NCBI RefSeq assembly: GCF_040183065.1
Contig: NC_091125.1
Coordinates: 112,306,121-112,370,120, forward strand
Length of the DNA stretch: 64,000 nucleotides
Source of the DNA: Periplaneta americana
Lineage: Eukaryota > Arthropoda > Insecta > Blattodea > Blattidae
Direction of reading: 5' to 3'
Of the stretch, positions 22,194 to 34,975 are shown piece after piece. Below the pieces are notes generated by a model. The model did no database searches. It worked only from the letters and a program-made list of their open reading frames with translations, and was not told where the DNA came from. A program made the position numbers and the translations under genes. Positions within the stretch are counted from its first letter, which is position 1, and each line of letters begins with the position of its first letter.

Positions 22194-23120
22194 TAGGGTT
22201 CCCAGAAACATCAGAAAAAAATACAGGACACTCAACACTTATTTTAGAAATTAAGCTTCCATGTATATTTTCAATTGCATTTATCCATATTAACTTTGAA
22301 CTGATTAAAACAATATAATTAAATCAAATTAATACTCTTGAAAATAAAGTATTTAAAACATTAATTAAACAGAATGTACCTATTCAAAATGTCCTCCAAA
22401 CAAAACAGTTTCACCTGAGAATACACTGTTATAAATCATAATCACTTGTACAATACTGTTCTGAAGAATGAACTTCTTGTAACAATTGTTTCTTTTGAAG
22501 CATTATGTCATGAACACAACACAATCCTCACAGAAAAAATAACTTCACAATAATAACTGATTCTACTGTCTTTATACGCAACTTGTTTTTCTCATCAGTC
22601 CACATTGAATTCATACAGGAGAACAATATTTCAAAATTTGCATTTGTACACTTAATGAATTCTATCTTTTTTTTTTTAATTTGGAAACTTTTCATCAACA
22701 CTTCTGAACAAATCCACCTCAGTTCATCTAAATGTTTTGATTTAAGAATTTCCTTCAATTCACTGTCCTCTTTGGAATTCAGAATATTTTTCACAATAAA
22801 ATTACGTTCTTATTAAACAAATAAAAATTAACAATGTTTCATCTGGTAGCAATTTGCTTCATAGTATGAACTGTTTTAAGAATAATGTATACATTCAGTA
22901 TCACCTCCAATGTTCCCAATGTAGCAAATTCCACCGTTATCGACAGTAATGGATACTGATATTTATAGTAAAATAGCAGTTGAAATTTCCAGCTTTGTTT
23001 TTTTCAATTACTAATTTTTAAATACGAGAAAACATGTCACGAAGACCTCTTTCGGGACAATGTGACACATTAGCGAAAAAAGAGATGTTCCTGTATTTTA
23101 TGGGATGATTGGGAACCCTA
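22194..23120 (-). mobile_element. hAT transposon deletion derivative with 8-bp TSD
   Basis: Ends TAGGGTTCCCA and TGGGAACCCTA are perfect 11-bp inverted repeats. TTCATAAT at 22186-22193 and 23121-23128 is the 8-bp duplication. On the minus strand, 22528-22794 retains a transposase C-terminal piece (NANFEILFSCMNSMWTDEKN), the region close to the hAT dimerisation domain. The rest of the transposase is deleted. Confidence 0.88.
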
Positions 23121-23144
23121 TTCATAATAGGTTTTTACACATAC

Positions 23145-23636
23145 TATATTTACCGTGTAATAGACGCACTTTCTTTTCCGATTTTTGTAACAAAAAAACA
23201 AGGGTGCGTCCTTTCAGTGAGGAAAACACAGTTTTGTGGGGGGTGGGGGGGGGAAGCCAATACCGTATTAAAGGTACGCCAGTTCGAATGCTGAAATAAT
23301 CGATAGAATAATATGTAATTATATATGGGTCGCCACTAATTTATATATTGATTGCATCGCACTTTAGATGATCAATAGTTAGCAGCAGTTGTATAAACAG
23401 ATGATAACTTGAAACAATGAATACAGCGACAATAAGACAAGACACTTTATTGTTATTATTAACACTAGCCCTACCTCATTCTCTGTCAGGTTCAGCATTA
23501 CTTCTATCACTGTCACAGATTCACATTCCTCCATGTGTCTAATATGCGGGATTTGGTTTTTTTAAATTTTAACGCGAAAAATTGGGGTGCGTCCATTATG
23601 CGGGGGCATCCATTACACAGATAAATACGGTATGTC
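23145..23636. mobile_element. pogo/Tigger-like non-autonomous element
   Basis: TACCGTGTAATAGACGCAC on the left and GGATGCCCCCGCATAATGGACGCACCCC (reverse complement, in part) on the right form imperfect inverted ends carrying the repeated word GGACGCACC, and the right end closes in ATACCGTATTTATC. No transposase. The G-rich tract GTGGGGGGTGGGGGG near 23238 is internal. Confidence 0.5.
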
Positions 23637-23934
23637 TTAAATTTGTGAAATTTTAAAGTTAATAACAAAATAAGTATTCACGTTCATTATTATGTGTTGG
23701 TATAATCATCATAATCATTATCATATAAATGAGGAATAACATTACTTGTTACAATAATGCCTGGTTTCATGAAAAAGAACAAATCATTCAAGAGAACAGA
23801 AGTACAGCCTCCAGATCTGGCCATATTATCCTTTTTTTCTTTCTTTCGTCTTGTCTTGCTTCCTCCTTTCGTACTGATTTACAAGTCAATATAGTGTAGA
23901 GGACGGTATATCCTTGAACATCCACAATGCAAGT

Positions 23935-24115
23935 CTCCCTGACCATGTTGTCAGATGGGACAGAACAAGACAGGACAGCACATGACAAGGGACAACCACC
24001 CAGTCCTGTGGACAGAAGATAAATCTCTTCTATTGCCAATGCTGGGACTCGAACCACAGATCACTTGGATGGGAAGCACATACGTTATCATCCACAAAGC
24101 CACACAGCAGATATA
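23935..24115 (-). repeat. tRNA-like SINE fragment
   Basis: The minus strand shows a tRNA-like head (GTGGCTTTGTGGATGATAAC) and B-box-like GTGGTTCGAGTCCCAGC. The body carries CTGTCCTGTCTTGTTCTGTC. Confidence 0.6.
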
Positions 24116-24714
24116 TTGTTCTCTAGTCATGACAATTAAAACACTGACAAAGTTTCTTCGTGTTAATAAAGGGGAAATGCCTATGCAAACGAGAGAATGC
24201 AAATCTTTTTTTAAACTTTTAAAAATTGAAATTAAAGTAAAACTGCCCAATTCACAGCCACTGGCATCACCTCTCGAGTTATCACAGCTCTTGGGCAGGC
24301 CAACTGCTTAGATACAATCTAAGATGTTGGTATGTTCACTTCAGGTTTTGAATGATTAATTTTTTAATTTAATGTGGGAATATCGTGGAGTGGAGGAATA
24401 CTGGTTAGTACTCGTAGCTGTCTTATACAGAATGATTTATGAAATATGACTCGCACTTTAGAAATCAATTCTATGTCATTTTGAGCACACATTATCATAT
24501 GAACATGGGTCCAATTATCATTAGTTTTTTAATTATTTGTAAAAATCCGTAAGTAGTACTGTGAACCAAGCTTGTATCTTGTTTGCATTTTAATATAAAC
24601 AGTGGGACCTGCACCAAAAGGAGTGGGGAGGGGGGGGGTTTCCACTGTGGTGTGAAATATGGGGAGAGGGGGTAGGACTGGTCAGTTCTGGTAATATCAA
24701 CTGTCGACGAGTAG

Positions 24715-25060
24715 GTCTAACATCCACATTTCACAATCTTACAACGGAAGATGTCCCTTTAATACCAAGCAACATACATATTATCATGATGGTGCACCTC
24801 CACACTTTCCTCGTGAAGTAGCAGCTTACTGACAAAAAGGATCAGCACTGGTGGTCCATGAAATTGGCTGCCAGGTCACCAAATCTAACCCCTTCAGAAT
24901 TTTGCATTTGCATACCAGACGAAAGAACAAATTAGAGAATAATGACTTGCCCATATTGTGAATCCTGCTGTGCTCATCAGCCCTGCTGAGTTACAAATTG
25001 TTACATCACAATTCATATCCGTGCGGCCAGATGTGCTGAAGTGAAAGAATGAATATTTGA
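24715..25060 (+). pseudogene. Decayed mariner-like transposase fragment
   Basis: Translation gives YYHDGAPPHFPREVAAY then a stop and frame changes around VHEIG and a SPNLTPSEF-like block. HDGAPPHF is the second Asp motif of the mariner-type DDE core and SPNLTPSEF the third. It is related to, but much older than, the element at 16028-17498. Confidence 0.7.
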
Positions 25061-26884
25061 AAATATGCTGCCAACTGAGGTATGCTTACTTTCTGTTTAA
25101 TAAAGTATTTTTTAATAATCCTTCTGTTAATTTTTAATCGACTCCCTTTAATCCTGCTCACAGCTGCTTCTGCTTCCTTAGGGTTCGAACAGCTTTAGTC
25201 CAAAACATGTTGATCATTGAACCTATGTTCATGTAACACTTTTTGTTGAAAATGACTGATTACCAAAGTGCGTGTCATACATACTTCATTAATCACCCTA
25301 TCACTCTATATAAAATATATTATAATTGTATTTCTCTTCAACATGACATTGCTATCATAGTGATCTTACGTTCTTTTGTTTTTCCCTCTATGATCACTTT
25401 TGATGACTTTACCAAACACAAATTTAAGCCTCAACCAGCCAGAGTACTGTATGTGTCTAAGAGTTGTCACATTGTTGGGAGTGTCTTGGCAATGTAAACT
25501 GATGTACTTCAGGAATTGCTACAGAAACGAGCGATTCTTCTCCCATTCACTCAGTTATAATGGAAGAAAGATACATTCCTTCTGGCTTCATGAAACTGTC
25601 AGACACATTGTCTGGCTAGCTGATCTTTTCAACTTTAAATAAATATATAAATGGAGACAGATTCAAATAGCTATGCAGTCATATCGTGTCATTCCCATAC
25701 ATGTCCTATTTTGATGTAGGACTTCCATATTAACCATATATTAACATTTTCCTGTCAAATTATGTTTGGAATGAGTACTGTTTGTCTTTCACAGTGAGCT
25801 ACATGAGAACTGTTGTTCTCAACAGTACAAAGTGGTACATATCATTCACAGACCTCATACTTTTTCATTTGTACATATCTACACAAATGCACTCTTTCAA
25901 TACAATTAAATAAAAAAGACTTTATGAGAAAATGAGAGATAAAGAGCAAGTTCAAATATATGAAATACCCTAATTTTGACAGATAAATCTTTCTAAATGC
26001 ATTAGAACAGAACAGCTTTTAGGCTTAAAATTATATTTGAAACTCTGAGCAAGACAACTGTAGATTCTTCTCACTAAAAACCTTAAAGTTAAAATTATTT
26101 CAGGTTAAAGTTATGGATGTGGATTAACGGAAAAAAAAAAAAAAACTCTCTCTCCCTCCCTCCCCCCCTTCTATTTTTTTCCATGTAAACGATCCTTGCT
26201 CCCCTTCTTTTATTCCTTATCAATAATTATTCGACATATGGTGCAAGTGTCAGACCGGTTACAGTAATCAGTATTTAATTTTGATTACATAATTAGTTCA
26301 TTACAAATGTCAATGCCAACTAGTAACTTTTCTTAACGAATATAATTACATTAGTATAGTGTATTTCATTTCAAATGTGTATGTAAACTAGGCACAAATA
26401 ATAGGCAAAGCAAATATTATTTCAATCTGACATACATTTAGGTAAATAAAATGTCAAACATAAATGTCTGATCGACAAGAAAAGACAGTTCATATTAGAA
26501 ATGTGAATGGAAACTATGCAGTTTTAAATTTATACTGTACTTGAAAGGCACACATAAAATTTTGAGCTACTGAAGCATTAACATTATTCCATCTACAGCT
26601 GGAAGTTTAATAGCTATGATCAAATTACTCCTACTTTTCAATGACTGTATTCATATCTAGTCATAAATTTATAAATAACTAAAGCAAAATTTCAACAAAC
26701 TATCCTTCAAAGAACTGAATATACTGTAACACATTAGAATAACTTACAAAAAAAGCATCTAATATTATCACTTCCTACGAATAAATGTGAGGATTTTAAT
26801 ATGAATGAACTATTTAAAAAATAGGATTTACTACACAAGTTTGAAATTCTACACGATAAAGTAGGCACCGACTTCATTTTCACC
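25061..26884. other. AT-rich stretch without recognised features
   Basis: Contains a CT-rich patch near 26145-26170 and poly-A, nothing else identifiable. Confidence 0.4.
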
Positions 26885-27100
26885 AAAGTGTCCCTCTCTA
26901 GAAGAACGCGCCACAGATGTTGCTCTTGGGAGCATCATGAAGCAATGATGGACCAGTAAGGTAAATAGGAATATCCCAAGAAAACCTACCACTCAACATT
27001 ATCTTTACCACAAATGCCTCATGGACCTACAAAGATTCGAACCCAGGTTACAAGGATAGAAAGCGGATTTAGCCGTCTGACTAATGGTGCTCCAAATTCT
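26885..27100 (-). repeat. tRNA-like SINE (family G)
   Basis: The reverse complement has a head with GGTTCGAATCTTTG as B box and CTAAATCCGCTTTC, then GGTAGGTTTTCTTGGGATAT. A related minus-strand copy is at 63150-63350. Confidence 0.6.
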
Positions 27101-27756
27101 ACAATTTGGCAACCAAATAAGTTGATTTACTACAAGAAGGTAGAACACGAAGAAAAGGAAATTAGATAAAATATATGACAGGCAGTAACACTGTAGGTGC
27201 ATAGTCACATCCCATTCTCAAATTGATTACGTCTGCCAAAGAACTTAATTCTGATGACTTGATACCTTCATTTGTTTCCTGACTAGTTGGATCAATGATC
27301 TTTCCTCTGAGAACATTCACGTACCCATTCCTATCAAAGATTAAATCCAATATGGAAACACCTTAGCCTAACCTTCAGACGGAACCAAATTCTGCATGGA
27401 GTCATTCAGTAAAGTGTCTTATACAAGATGTAGAACGAACCATGAAAGTAGTGTAATGATGTCTGGTGGAAAAGTAACGTAGAAAAACATTAGTTTTTTT
27501 TTTTTTTTTAAGAGAGACTCAAGGGACCAGAAATATGCTTTGCAGGACAATATTTATTAAAGAGCAATGTCTTACAAAGGTTTGCTGAATTGTCAACCAT
27601 GATGGTGAAGACAACCAAGGATCGTGAAAAATGGTATTCTTTGCAAATTTCACATTTTCTGAGAAAAAATTTAGCCACCTGCAAAAAAAAAAAAAGTGGT
27701 TCACTTTGGTGGATCACACAGTTCATTACTCCTATTTATTTAGGAATATAAAGTAT

Positions 27757-28240
27757 ATCATATATCGTCATAATTGATCGGCAGAAGGATAAGGGTGTCA
27801 TTCTTGATCCCACAGTCCGTTTTGAGATGCATGAGCAACAGCCACAAGAGGTGTGTCGTGAAAAACAGTCATATATGAGCCTTGTTGTCAGCATCTCGGA
27901 GCACAATACCACATCACACATTGGACAGTTTTTGGGCTCATGGCACGATCCCATGAGAAACTTTAAATCAACTTAAACAATTTAAAATTTCTGATGTAAC
28001 AATTGATACCATAGGATCTCATGTGTTAAAATCATCCTTAGCTATAATTAGTAATTATTTGTACTCAAGAAACTTTTATTGTAAATGATTTCCTATGTTT
28101 TCTCATCATTATCTTAATGTTTTTTTCTTTCAAATTGTCACATACCGGTACATAACTGTTTTTAATCATTGTTCATTGTGAATGGATTAGAAGGCCGATC
28201 TATGAACCCTTATTTAGGGCGGCTTTTGTTGATACAAATT
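27757..28240 (+). pseudogene. R2-like RLE fragment, second subfamily
   Basis: The plus strand reads IIIDRQKDKGVILDPTVRFE, then frameshifts after VCREKQS toward a HNTTSHIGQF-like stretch. The DPTVRFE block matches the RLE of the copies at 599-1196 and 48270-49012, but the rest is divergent. An AT-rich 3' UTR follows. Confidence 0.65.
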
Positions 28241-28254
28241 TATTATTATTATTT

Positions 28255-28497
28255 ACACGTGCTAATTAACTAGGATTAAAGTTACCTTGTTGACTAGTTT
28301 CGGCCTGGGGGACATCTTCAGAACTGGTTGGTCTTCGTGTCTTCTGTTTTTGTTTCCTGTAGGGGTGCATTTGTGTAGTGTAATGTGGAAACAGGAAATG
28401 AAAACAGAAGACACGAAGAGCAACCAGTTCTGAAGATGGCCGCTAGACCAAAACTAGTCAACAAAGTAACTTTAAACTTAGTTAATTAATACGTATA
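28255..28497. mobile_element. Foldback element with hammerhead-like motif in each arm
   Basis: Arms of about 100 bp pair: ACACGTGCTAATTAACTAGG on the left with CTTAGTTAATTAATACGTAT on the right, and AGAAGACACGAAGA at the inner ends. Each arm contains GTT-CTGAAGA-hairpin-(G)AAAC-TA-GTC-AAC (minus 28324-28289, plus 28427-28462). The GTT and AAC bases would pair as stem I. The plus copy has AAAAC instead of CGAAAC. Possibly inverted Penelope-like terminal repeats; not proven. Confidence 0.55.
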
Positions 28498-28499
28498 AG

Positions 28500-28501
<2 letters not shown>

Positions 28502-28556
<55 letters not shown>
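28502..28556. repeat. (AT)n microsatellite
   Basis: Uninterrupted AT run directly beside the foldback element. Confidence 0.95.
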
Positions 28557-28560
<4 letters not shown>

Positions 28561-28959
28561 CTTTACATTGCTAAGTGATATAGTGTTAAAAGTTATGTAA
28601 TCAAGGTGTATAGTCCTATTTATTATTAGAATTTAAAGTAGATGGACCCATGTGATATGCTACTGGTAATCTATCTCTAGAACTTAACATCTTACACTGG
28701 CAGAATAAATTATGTAGCTCTATAATTGTTGTTTTTTTCATTTTTTACAGCAATTTTATTACTTAAGTATAAAGGAAGCTCAGAAGTGTTTATATTATTT
28801 TAAATTAAATTGTTACAAAATTCTCAAAATGTTTTTAGTCATTTAAATATCTTTTGGAGAATGATCACAAAAATATGTTTTTAGATAGAAGCTGTGTTTG
28901 AAAGCAGTCCTTATAAGATTTCAGGACCTATACTCTATTTTATGGAGATGGGAACACAG

Positions 28960-29560
28960 AGGGATTATAAAAAATTAAATATTGCCATTCCCACGTCGTG
29001 CGTTAGTATATTAAACAGTATTGGACTCATAGGATCGCCTGGTAATACGCCGTTTTTTTGACTTATCCAGTTTGATTTGCCCACACTATCGTTTATCTGA
29101 ATGTAATTTTCTGCCATTATATTTCCAATGAGTCTTGTTAGGGTTGATCGTCCAAGCATATCCTCTAGTTTTGTCACAAGTAGTTGTTGATTCACTGAGT
29201 CGAACGCCTTCTGATAATCGATAAACAGAACATATAACTCCATCTGCTTTTCTGTAATTGCATTCTGTATTTCCTGCAGGAGATTGCTCACAGCCATCAG
29301 GGTCGATCCTTTCGGTCTATAGCCGAATTGTTCTTCTGGGAGAAGTGGTTCTATCCGTCTGATTACTCTGTTGGCAATGGCTCTGGTAAGAACTTTAAGT
29401 CCTGCGGACTCAAGTGCAATCCCTCTGTATGAATCAGGATTATTGGTATCCCCTTTCCCCTTATATAAAAGTTTCAGCTTGGATTTTCTTCATTCTTCCG
29501 GGATTTCTCCTTCTTCCAGGCATTTGTTCAGCAGGGCACTCCGCAAGCAAAATGTGTATC
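28960..29560 (-). pseudogene. Non-LTR reverse transcriptase fragment
   Basis: Minus-strand reading shows LLYKGKGDTNNPDSYRGIAL, EEQFGYRPKGSTL, then YVLFIDYQKAFDSVNQ (motif A) and GVLPGDPMSPILFNIL (motif B). Motif C and everything downstream are missing, and a stop lies near 29490. Neither end of the parent element is present. Confidence 0.8.
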
Positions 29561-29675
29561 TGTGAACTGTGCGGGGTCCAATGCGGGAGATATCACATTC
29601 TCGAGTGTAGAAAGCGTATGAAATCTATCAGGGAAACAATACAGGAGATAGTATAACTGTATCTATGCACAGTGT
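29555..29675 (+). pseudogene. Possible LINE C-terminal zinc knuckle
   Basis: Plus-strand codons give CELCGVQCGRYHILEC followed by a basic stretch and a stop. The C-x2-C-x3-C-x3-H-x3-C spacing is zinc-knuckle-like, and HILEC endings are common in LINE ORF2 C-termini. Short and uncertain. Confidence 0.3.
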
Positions 29676-32600
29676 GCGCAATCCCAAACTATTAAAAAAA
29701 AAATTAAATATATGGAGCATCATAGGAGAAAATTAAACTTGCAGGAAAACTGAAAGAACATGTTGGGAGCAATGCAGTGTAACAAACCGACAAAATTAGT
29801 TCAACTACAAGTCTATTTGGAAATAAAAAAGAGAGTCGTGAAAGAATACTACGAAAGGATAAATTTCCGGAAGAGTTAATGGTAAAGGTTCAATGACACT
29901 ATAACCAATTGTCATAGATTCAAACGAGACTATAACACATCATATTAACGTTTCCAAAGAAAAGCCCAGCTTCTGAAACTTTTTTTTTAATTATTCCTGC
30001 ATAGCCTACATTTTACTTAAACGACATTTCATGCAAGTTGAGAGGATGCGAAGGCATTTCTTTCCCTTTCTACTTGCCCTGAATCCGTCAGTAACAGACT
30101 GGTAGCTGTTACCTTTTATACCTGCACCCCCAAGTTGTCCACACAGGAAAATTAAATAAAGTACGTAAATGGATATAAAATTCAGTGACACAGATGTTTG
30201 ATAATTACATGTTTGAGTATATTTTAATGTCGTTCTTACAATATTTTCAACTAATAATTAATTAAATTAAGGGATGTTAGTTTGTATTATGAAGTAAGGG
30301 GGGAGTGACACAGTGCAGATTGTCCCGTTGTGTATGCTTGAGTAGCAACTAGCGGTGGAGAAAACATTTATCTTCTGCTGTCAGTAGCTTTTTAATGTGC
30401 CAGTTGATATATAAACAGCAATAAAATGAAATATAAACGCTTAGTATAGATTTTCGAAATATAGACTACCAGTAAACATTTTCAATAATAAGAATTTTCA
30501 CTATATTCAAAGTCAATTAGTCGAACATTAGTAAGATAGACAGTAGCATCTTCCCATTCACGGATGGTAAAGAGTGTGAGTAGAGGGGAAAGCCTATCAA
30601 CCAAACTGAAATGGGGATTATATTAGATTCCTGTTCTAGCAACAATATTAAGAACATTTTAACTCAAGAATCTTGCACCTAATGAACTTGCTGTATTATC
30701 TCTCAGAGCTCCAAACTATATTAATAAACTAATGTGAAGTTGCAGTTTCAATTATGTACAACTACTGCAATATTAATATCAAACACCAGCTGCCAATGTA
30801 CAGTTCATATTAAAAATAATTAAGTAATTCACACATCATTCCACTGGACTGTCCTAGACACTGCAACGAACTGCAGCCTTGGAGCCAAGTTCATGTAGGA
30901 CGAATTATTATGCTTCGTTAAAATTGTAACATATACAATATTGACTCCTCATCGAACAAGGTTGTATTAGAGGTAGAAAATATTGATACAATAAAAATAT
31001 TCAAGCATCAACTCAAAACTGAAGATTCAATTAAAAAAAATAGAGGGGAATATTTTTTCATTTTATCTTTTTTATACAATTTCATTTAATTGTGAAGTTC
31101 ATCTATTACAAGGCAACTTCTCCATTTAACAACAGAAACATCCAACCACAGTGAACACTTAGCAGGTTTCCATGAATTACAACAACAGTTGGAGAATCTC
31201 TGCTATATAACAACAATTTACATCATGCTAACATAACACGGTTGTCAGCTGAAGGTAACATTGACCACCACAAACCATTATGATAACAAATTGCCTTGTA
31301 ATGGGGAACAATAATATTACGCTCATCTTTATCTAAATATCTACTATAAAATACATTCACTGAGAATATTACATAATATATATATATATATATATACACT
31401 TTTTTTCACAACCATTTTGTCTTACTCACTTAAAAATATCATAAAATTCATTCCACTATCGTGTTGGATGGTTCAACTGGTTGCCCTGAACTCTCTATTT
31501 TTGAAGAGAACCAGTGCGTGCATGCATGCATTCAAAATCTTTTTGTTTTGTACAATGATAAAAACTGAGTTTCTTCTTCCAGACGGGATTCAAACTCTTA
31601 TAATCAGTTTGCTAAACAGATGCTCCTCCTTTGAGTAACAAACAAGAATTCTACCAACAACTATCAAAGGAAGGAAAGCAGATTCACCCTTTACCAGATC
31701 ATAAATATTCCACAAGCCTGTCAACACTGTTTAAATTCACTGATAAACGCATTAATGTCCAAAACTCAGATCAATCAAGAATTATTTATATATATATATA
31801 AATACTAACAACCATCTACAATAATTTGTCAAATATCATCAGAAAGAATTAGTAGAAAATGGTTATAATTCACATTATGTAATAACACTGAAGTCTCTTA
31901 CAGTGAAAATATTCTCACATCACTTTAAAATAACAAATAAAGGAAAATCAGACAAATTTGGAACGCAAAGAACTGTTTAACATTATTCTTAGTTCATCTG
32001 TATTTCGTGACAAGATACATTATCATATTAATTGTTTTATAAGTTACTTATGTACACTTCCTGTGTGTGTGTGCGTGTCTATATATGCATTACATCGAAA
32101 CAAATATTTATCTAATTCTCTCAAATACTACAGCAATTACTCCAAATATTTAATTCCATATTTTACAATGGCCCGATATAAATATGAACTCATAATTAAT
32201 ACAACCCATAGCATATCTTAAATTCCACTTCTTTAATGCGGAGAATTGCCTGAATAGATTGTGTTAAAATAATTTACATACATTAATCAATTTTGGAATT
32301 CTTTTATTAAGATGTTAATTATTCGTTTTGATTATTCAATACAAGTTGGAATACGAATCAAAATAAATATTAATTTCACATTAAGGTCTTCATCATATAA
32401 ATTATATAAAATGATTTTTTAAACTGACACAGTCTTGAGATTACTTCAATCAAATAATAGTTACTGATACTCGTTAAACTTTAGTACAAAATTCTTTTAT
32501 ATTAAAAATTATGTGAGAAAATGCTCCAGACTAATTGTGTTTGTGTATGTGCATAATGAAACTCAAGAAAGAAAGTCACTACAGAAAATGTTAAGTAAAT

Positions 32601-32735
32601 TCCTAATTTGTGCGATTTTGGCCTAAGAGCTGCAAATAGATCTGAGATTTTTCCAAGTAAAAATTCTGATATTTCACGTGTATACTTCCTGATTAATCTG
32701 ATTCGTAAGCAATTTTTTTTTACTAGTTTACGAAA
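29676..32735. other. AT-rich stretch, no recognised gene
   Basis: Contains short AT runs (31375-31396, 31787-31800) and a GT patch near 32060. Nothing else recognised on either strand. Confidence 0.4.
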
Positions 32736-32758
32736 AAAATGCTGTTGATTGAATGGCA

Positions 32759-32822
32759 GACAGACAGACAGACAGACCAATGGGCAGGCAGCAGATAGGC
32801 AGACAGACAGATAGACAGACGG
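32759..32822. repeat. (CAGA)n microsatellite, interrupted
   Basis: GACAGACAGACAGACAGACC and a second similar run separated by GGCAGGCAGCAG. Confidence 0.85.
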
Positions 32823-33112
32823 TATATCAAGAAAACACTTTCCATTTAAGGAATGTTGAAATTTTTCTGACACATTTCGAAATTTACATTTATAGAATCA
32901 AGAAAATAGCCACATATTTGACATGGGAAAATAAAACATGTAACCAAAGCAAGCTTATTCCTACTATATTAATTGCAAAATAAAATTAAATGTTTACCAA
33001 AACGAAATATAAAAGAGAAACCTCAAATGTTGGGTAGCTGCCCCCTTTTTTAAAGGGTAACCATTAAAAGGTTCAGCCTACTGACCAATCAATAAAAAGA
33101 TAATTTAATTTC

Positions 33113-33114
33113 TT

Positions 33115-33146
<32 letters not shown>
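33113..33146. repeat. (ATTT)n microsatellite
   Basis: Tandem TATT/ATTT units. Confidence 0.85.
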
Positions 33147-33147
<1 letters not shown>

Positions 33148-34682
33148 TCGAGGTGGCTATAAATTAAAAGAGCAGATATCTCTAACGGGGTCATTTATAT
33201 GATTGTACAAATGATAATTTACTACATGCAATGAATCTCTCAAAGCATTTAGTGTTATTTCTTCTAAAGATGAAATATTTAAACCTAAACACAAGAATGT
33301 AGTAATACAAAATTTTGTAATACTGCATGAAATTATCTTAGTTTGTCAGTCGGTAACACATGAAACTTTAAACGCTTTATCTCAAGCAACTTTCTTTAGA
33401 AACAAATTTTATAAGTAAGAAAATTTTTAATCCTGTTTTCAAAATTGAGCAATTCATTATTGAGCTAATTATCATTATATGATTATAAAATGTAAAACTG
33501 TTCATAAGAAAAGTGTGTAAAATTATCACAGCCTTCAGAAACACAAATCTTCATCAATGATATAATACTAAGAACTAAAATATTCTCTTGACGGAAAAGG
33601 AAACTGAAGACTACAAAAATATTGATTTCAAAGAATGCATACAATCGATATGAAATGACGCTAGACAAAACAAAATACGGGCATAAGCATGAAAAAAGAG
33701 CAAACCAGCACTTAGGCCTGATAGCAGAAACTTCATTACTTAAGCAACACATCGAGCACAATTGTCTCATACACATCAGAATCACTACATGTTGGAAACA
33801 CTACGAATATGAAGGAACATTTAGTATAAGTGAGTGAAAACAGAATCAAAGCTTACGACGTAAGGTCTGCCAATGTTACAACAAGCAAAGATGGTAGCAC
33901 TTCAGATACGTCTTCATACTGTGAATTAATGCCATTTTCCAATTATAATTAATCCGCAATTTTTATTAGCTCGCGAAATTCTTTATTTCAAAGCTGCTAG
34001 TTATATTTAATAATCCAAAAGTAACATTATAAGATTTGTAAGTAATATAGCTTACTTTTCTTTTGATGAGTACATGTAGCATGAATCAGTCTTTTTAAAA
34101 ACTTCATTTTTTCTATCTAGGTACTTTGTTTCCTGCTTTCCACGAGATTCTTCTGCCATAAAGACAGATATAATATCATTTTATTAAAACAAATTCAAAC
34201 TCCCCAATGATTTTATAACACACATTTTCCGTTTATATAATAAAATGGAACTATTCCGATTCAATTAGTGAAAAAATATATCCTCTATCTAAAAATTTTC
34301 ATGGATATATCATCATCATCGTTGTTCTCACTCTCCCCCCTCCTTCCCCTCATCAACTTTATGTATTTAACATCTCGTTCCATTTTATCTCAACTCTTAT
34401 AAGAAATATAAATCAACACTTGAAATTCACAGACAACAAAATTCCTTGGTCATATAGTCTACTTGGCACAAGACTATGCTTTAACAAAACAGTGGGCAAA
34501 CACAAGTCAAGGAATATCTGTAGATGAGGAAGATAAATCTATCCTCTGCTGAAAATGAACTTCAATTCTTCCCAACATATAGCTAGAAATGCTACCACTA
34601 TTTTCATATTTCACGTTCTTTTTCTTAAAGAGGGAGAGACGTGGAAAATGATCAACATGTCCCTATTATAAACAAAAGCAGA
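33147..34682. other. AT-rich stretch without recognised features
   Basis: No conserved ORF or repeat match. Confidence 0.4.
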
Positions 34683-34734
34683 ATGGAATTTTATTTATTG
34701 ATTGATTAAAGTTCTCGTTAACAATTTGTTAAAA

Positions 34735-34975
34735 CCATAAAATTTACTTAGTCTTACATTAAAAAAGTGTAAAATTGTTAAAAAAGGCATATACCTTCGA
34801 CAGACGGCCCGTTTCAATGCTATGTCACGTCATCTTCAGTGTCTCTTGAACCACTGTGGTTCAAGAGACACTGAAGATGACGTGACATAGCATTGAAACG
34901 GGCCGTCTGTCGAAGGTATATGCCTTTTTTAACAATTTTACACTTTTTTAACGTAAGACTAAATAAATTTTATGG
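34735..34975. mobile_element. Near-perfect 241-bp palindrome with hammerhead-like motif
   Basis: The centre is base 34855 in CCAC-T-GTGG. Arms of 120 bp mirror each other with only a few mismatches near the outer ends. Each arm carries GACA-CTGAAGA-17 nt-GAAAC-GGGCC-GTC-TGTC (plus 34867-34911, minus 34843-34799). GACA pairs with TGTC, and ACGG with CCGT. A 16-bp direct repeat TGGAATTTTATTTATT lies outside and overlapping the right end (34684-34699 and 34973-34988). Such arm identity suggests recent origin. Confidence 0.75.

Noticed and set aside
22583..22816. Plus-strand frame antisense to the hAT transposase piece
   Set aside because: The minus-strand WTDEK block explains the open region.
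32759..32822. Spaced direct repeats resembling a CRISPR array
   Set aside because: It is an interrupted CAGA microsatellite in a eukaryotic genome.
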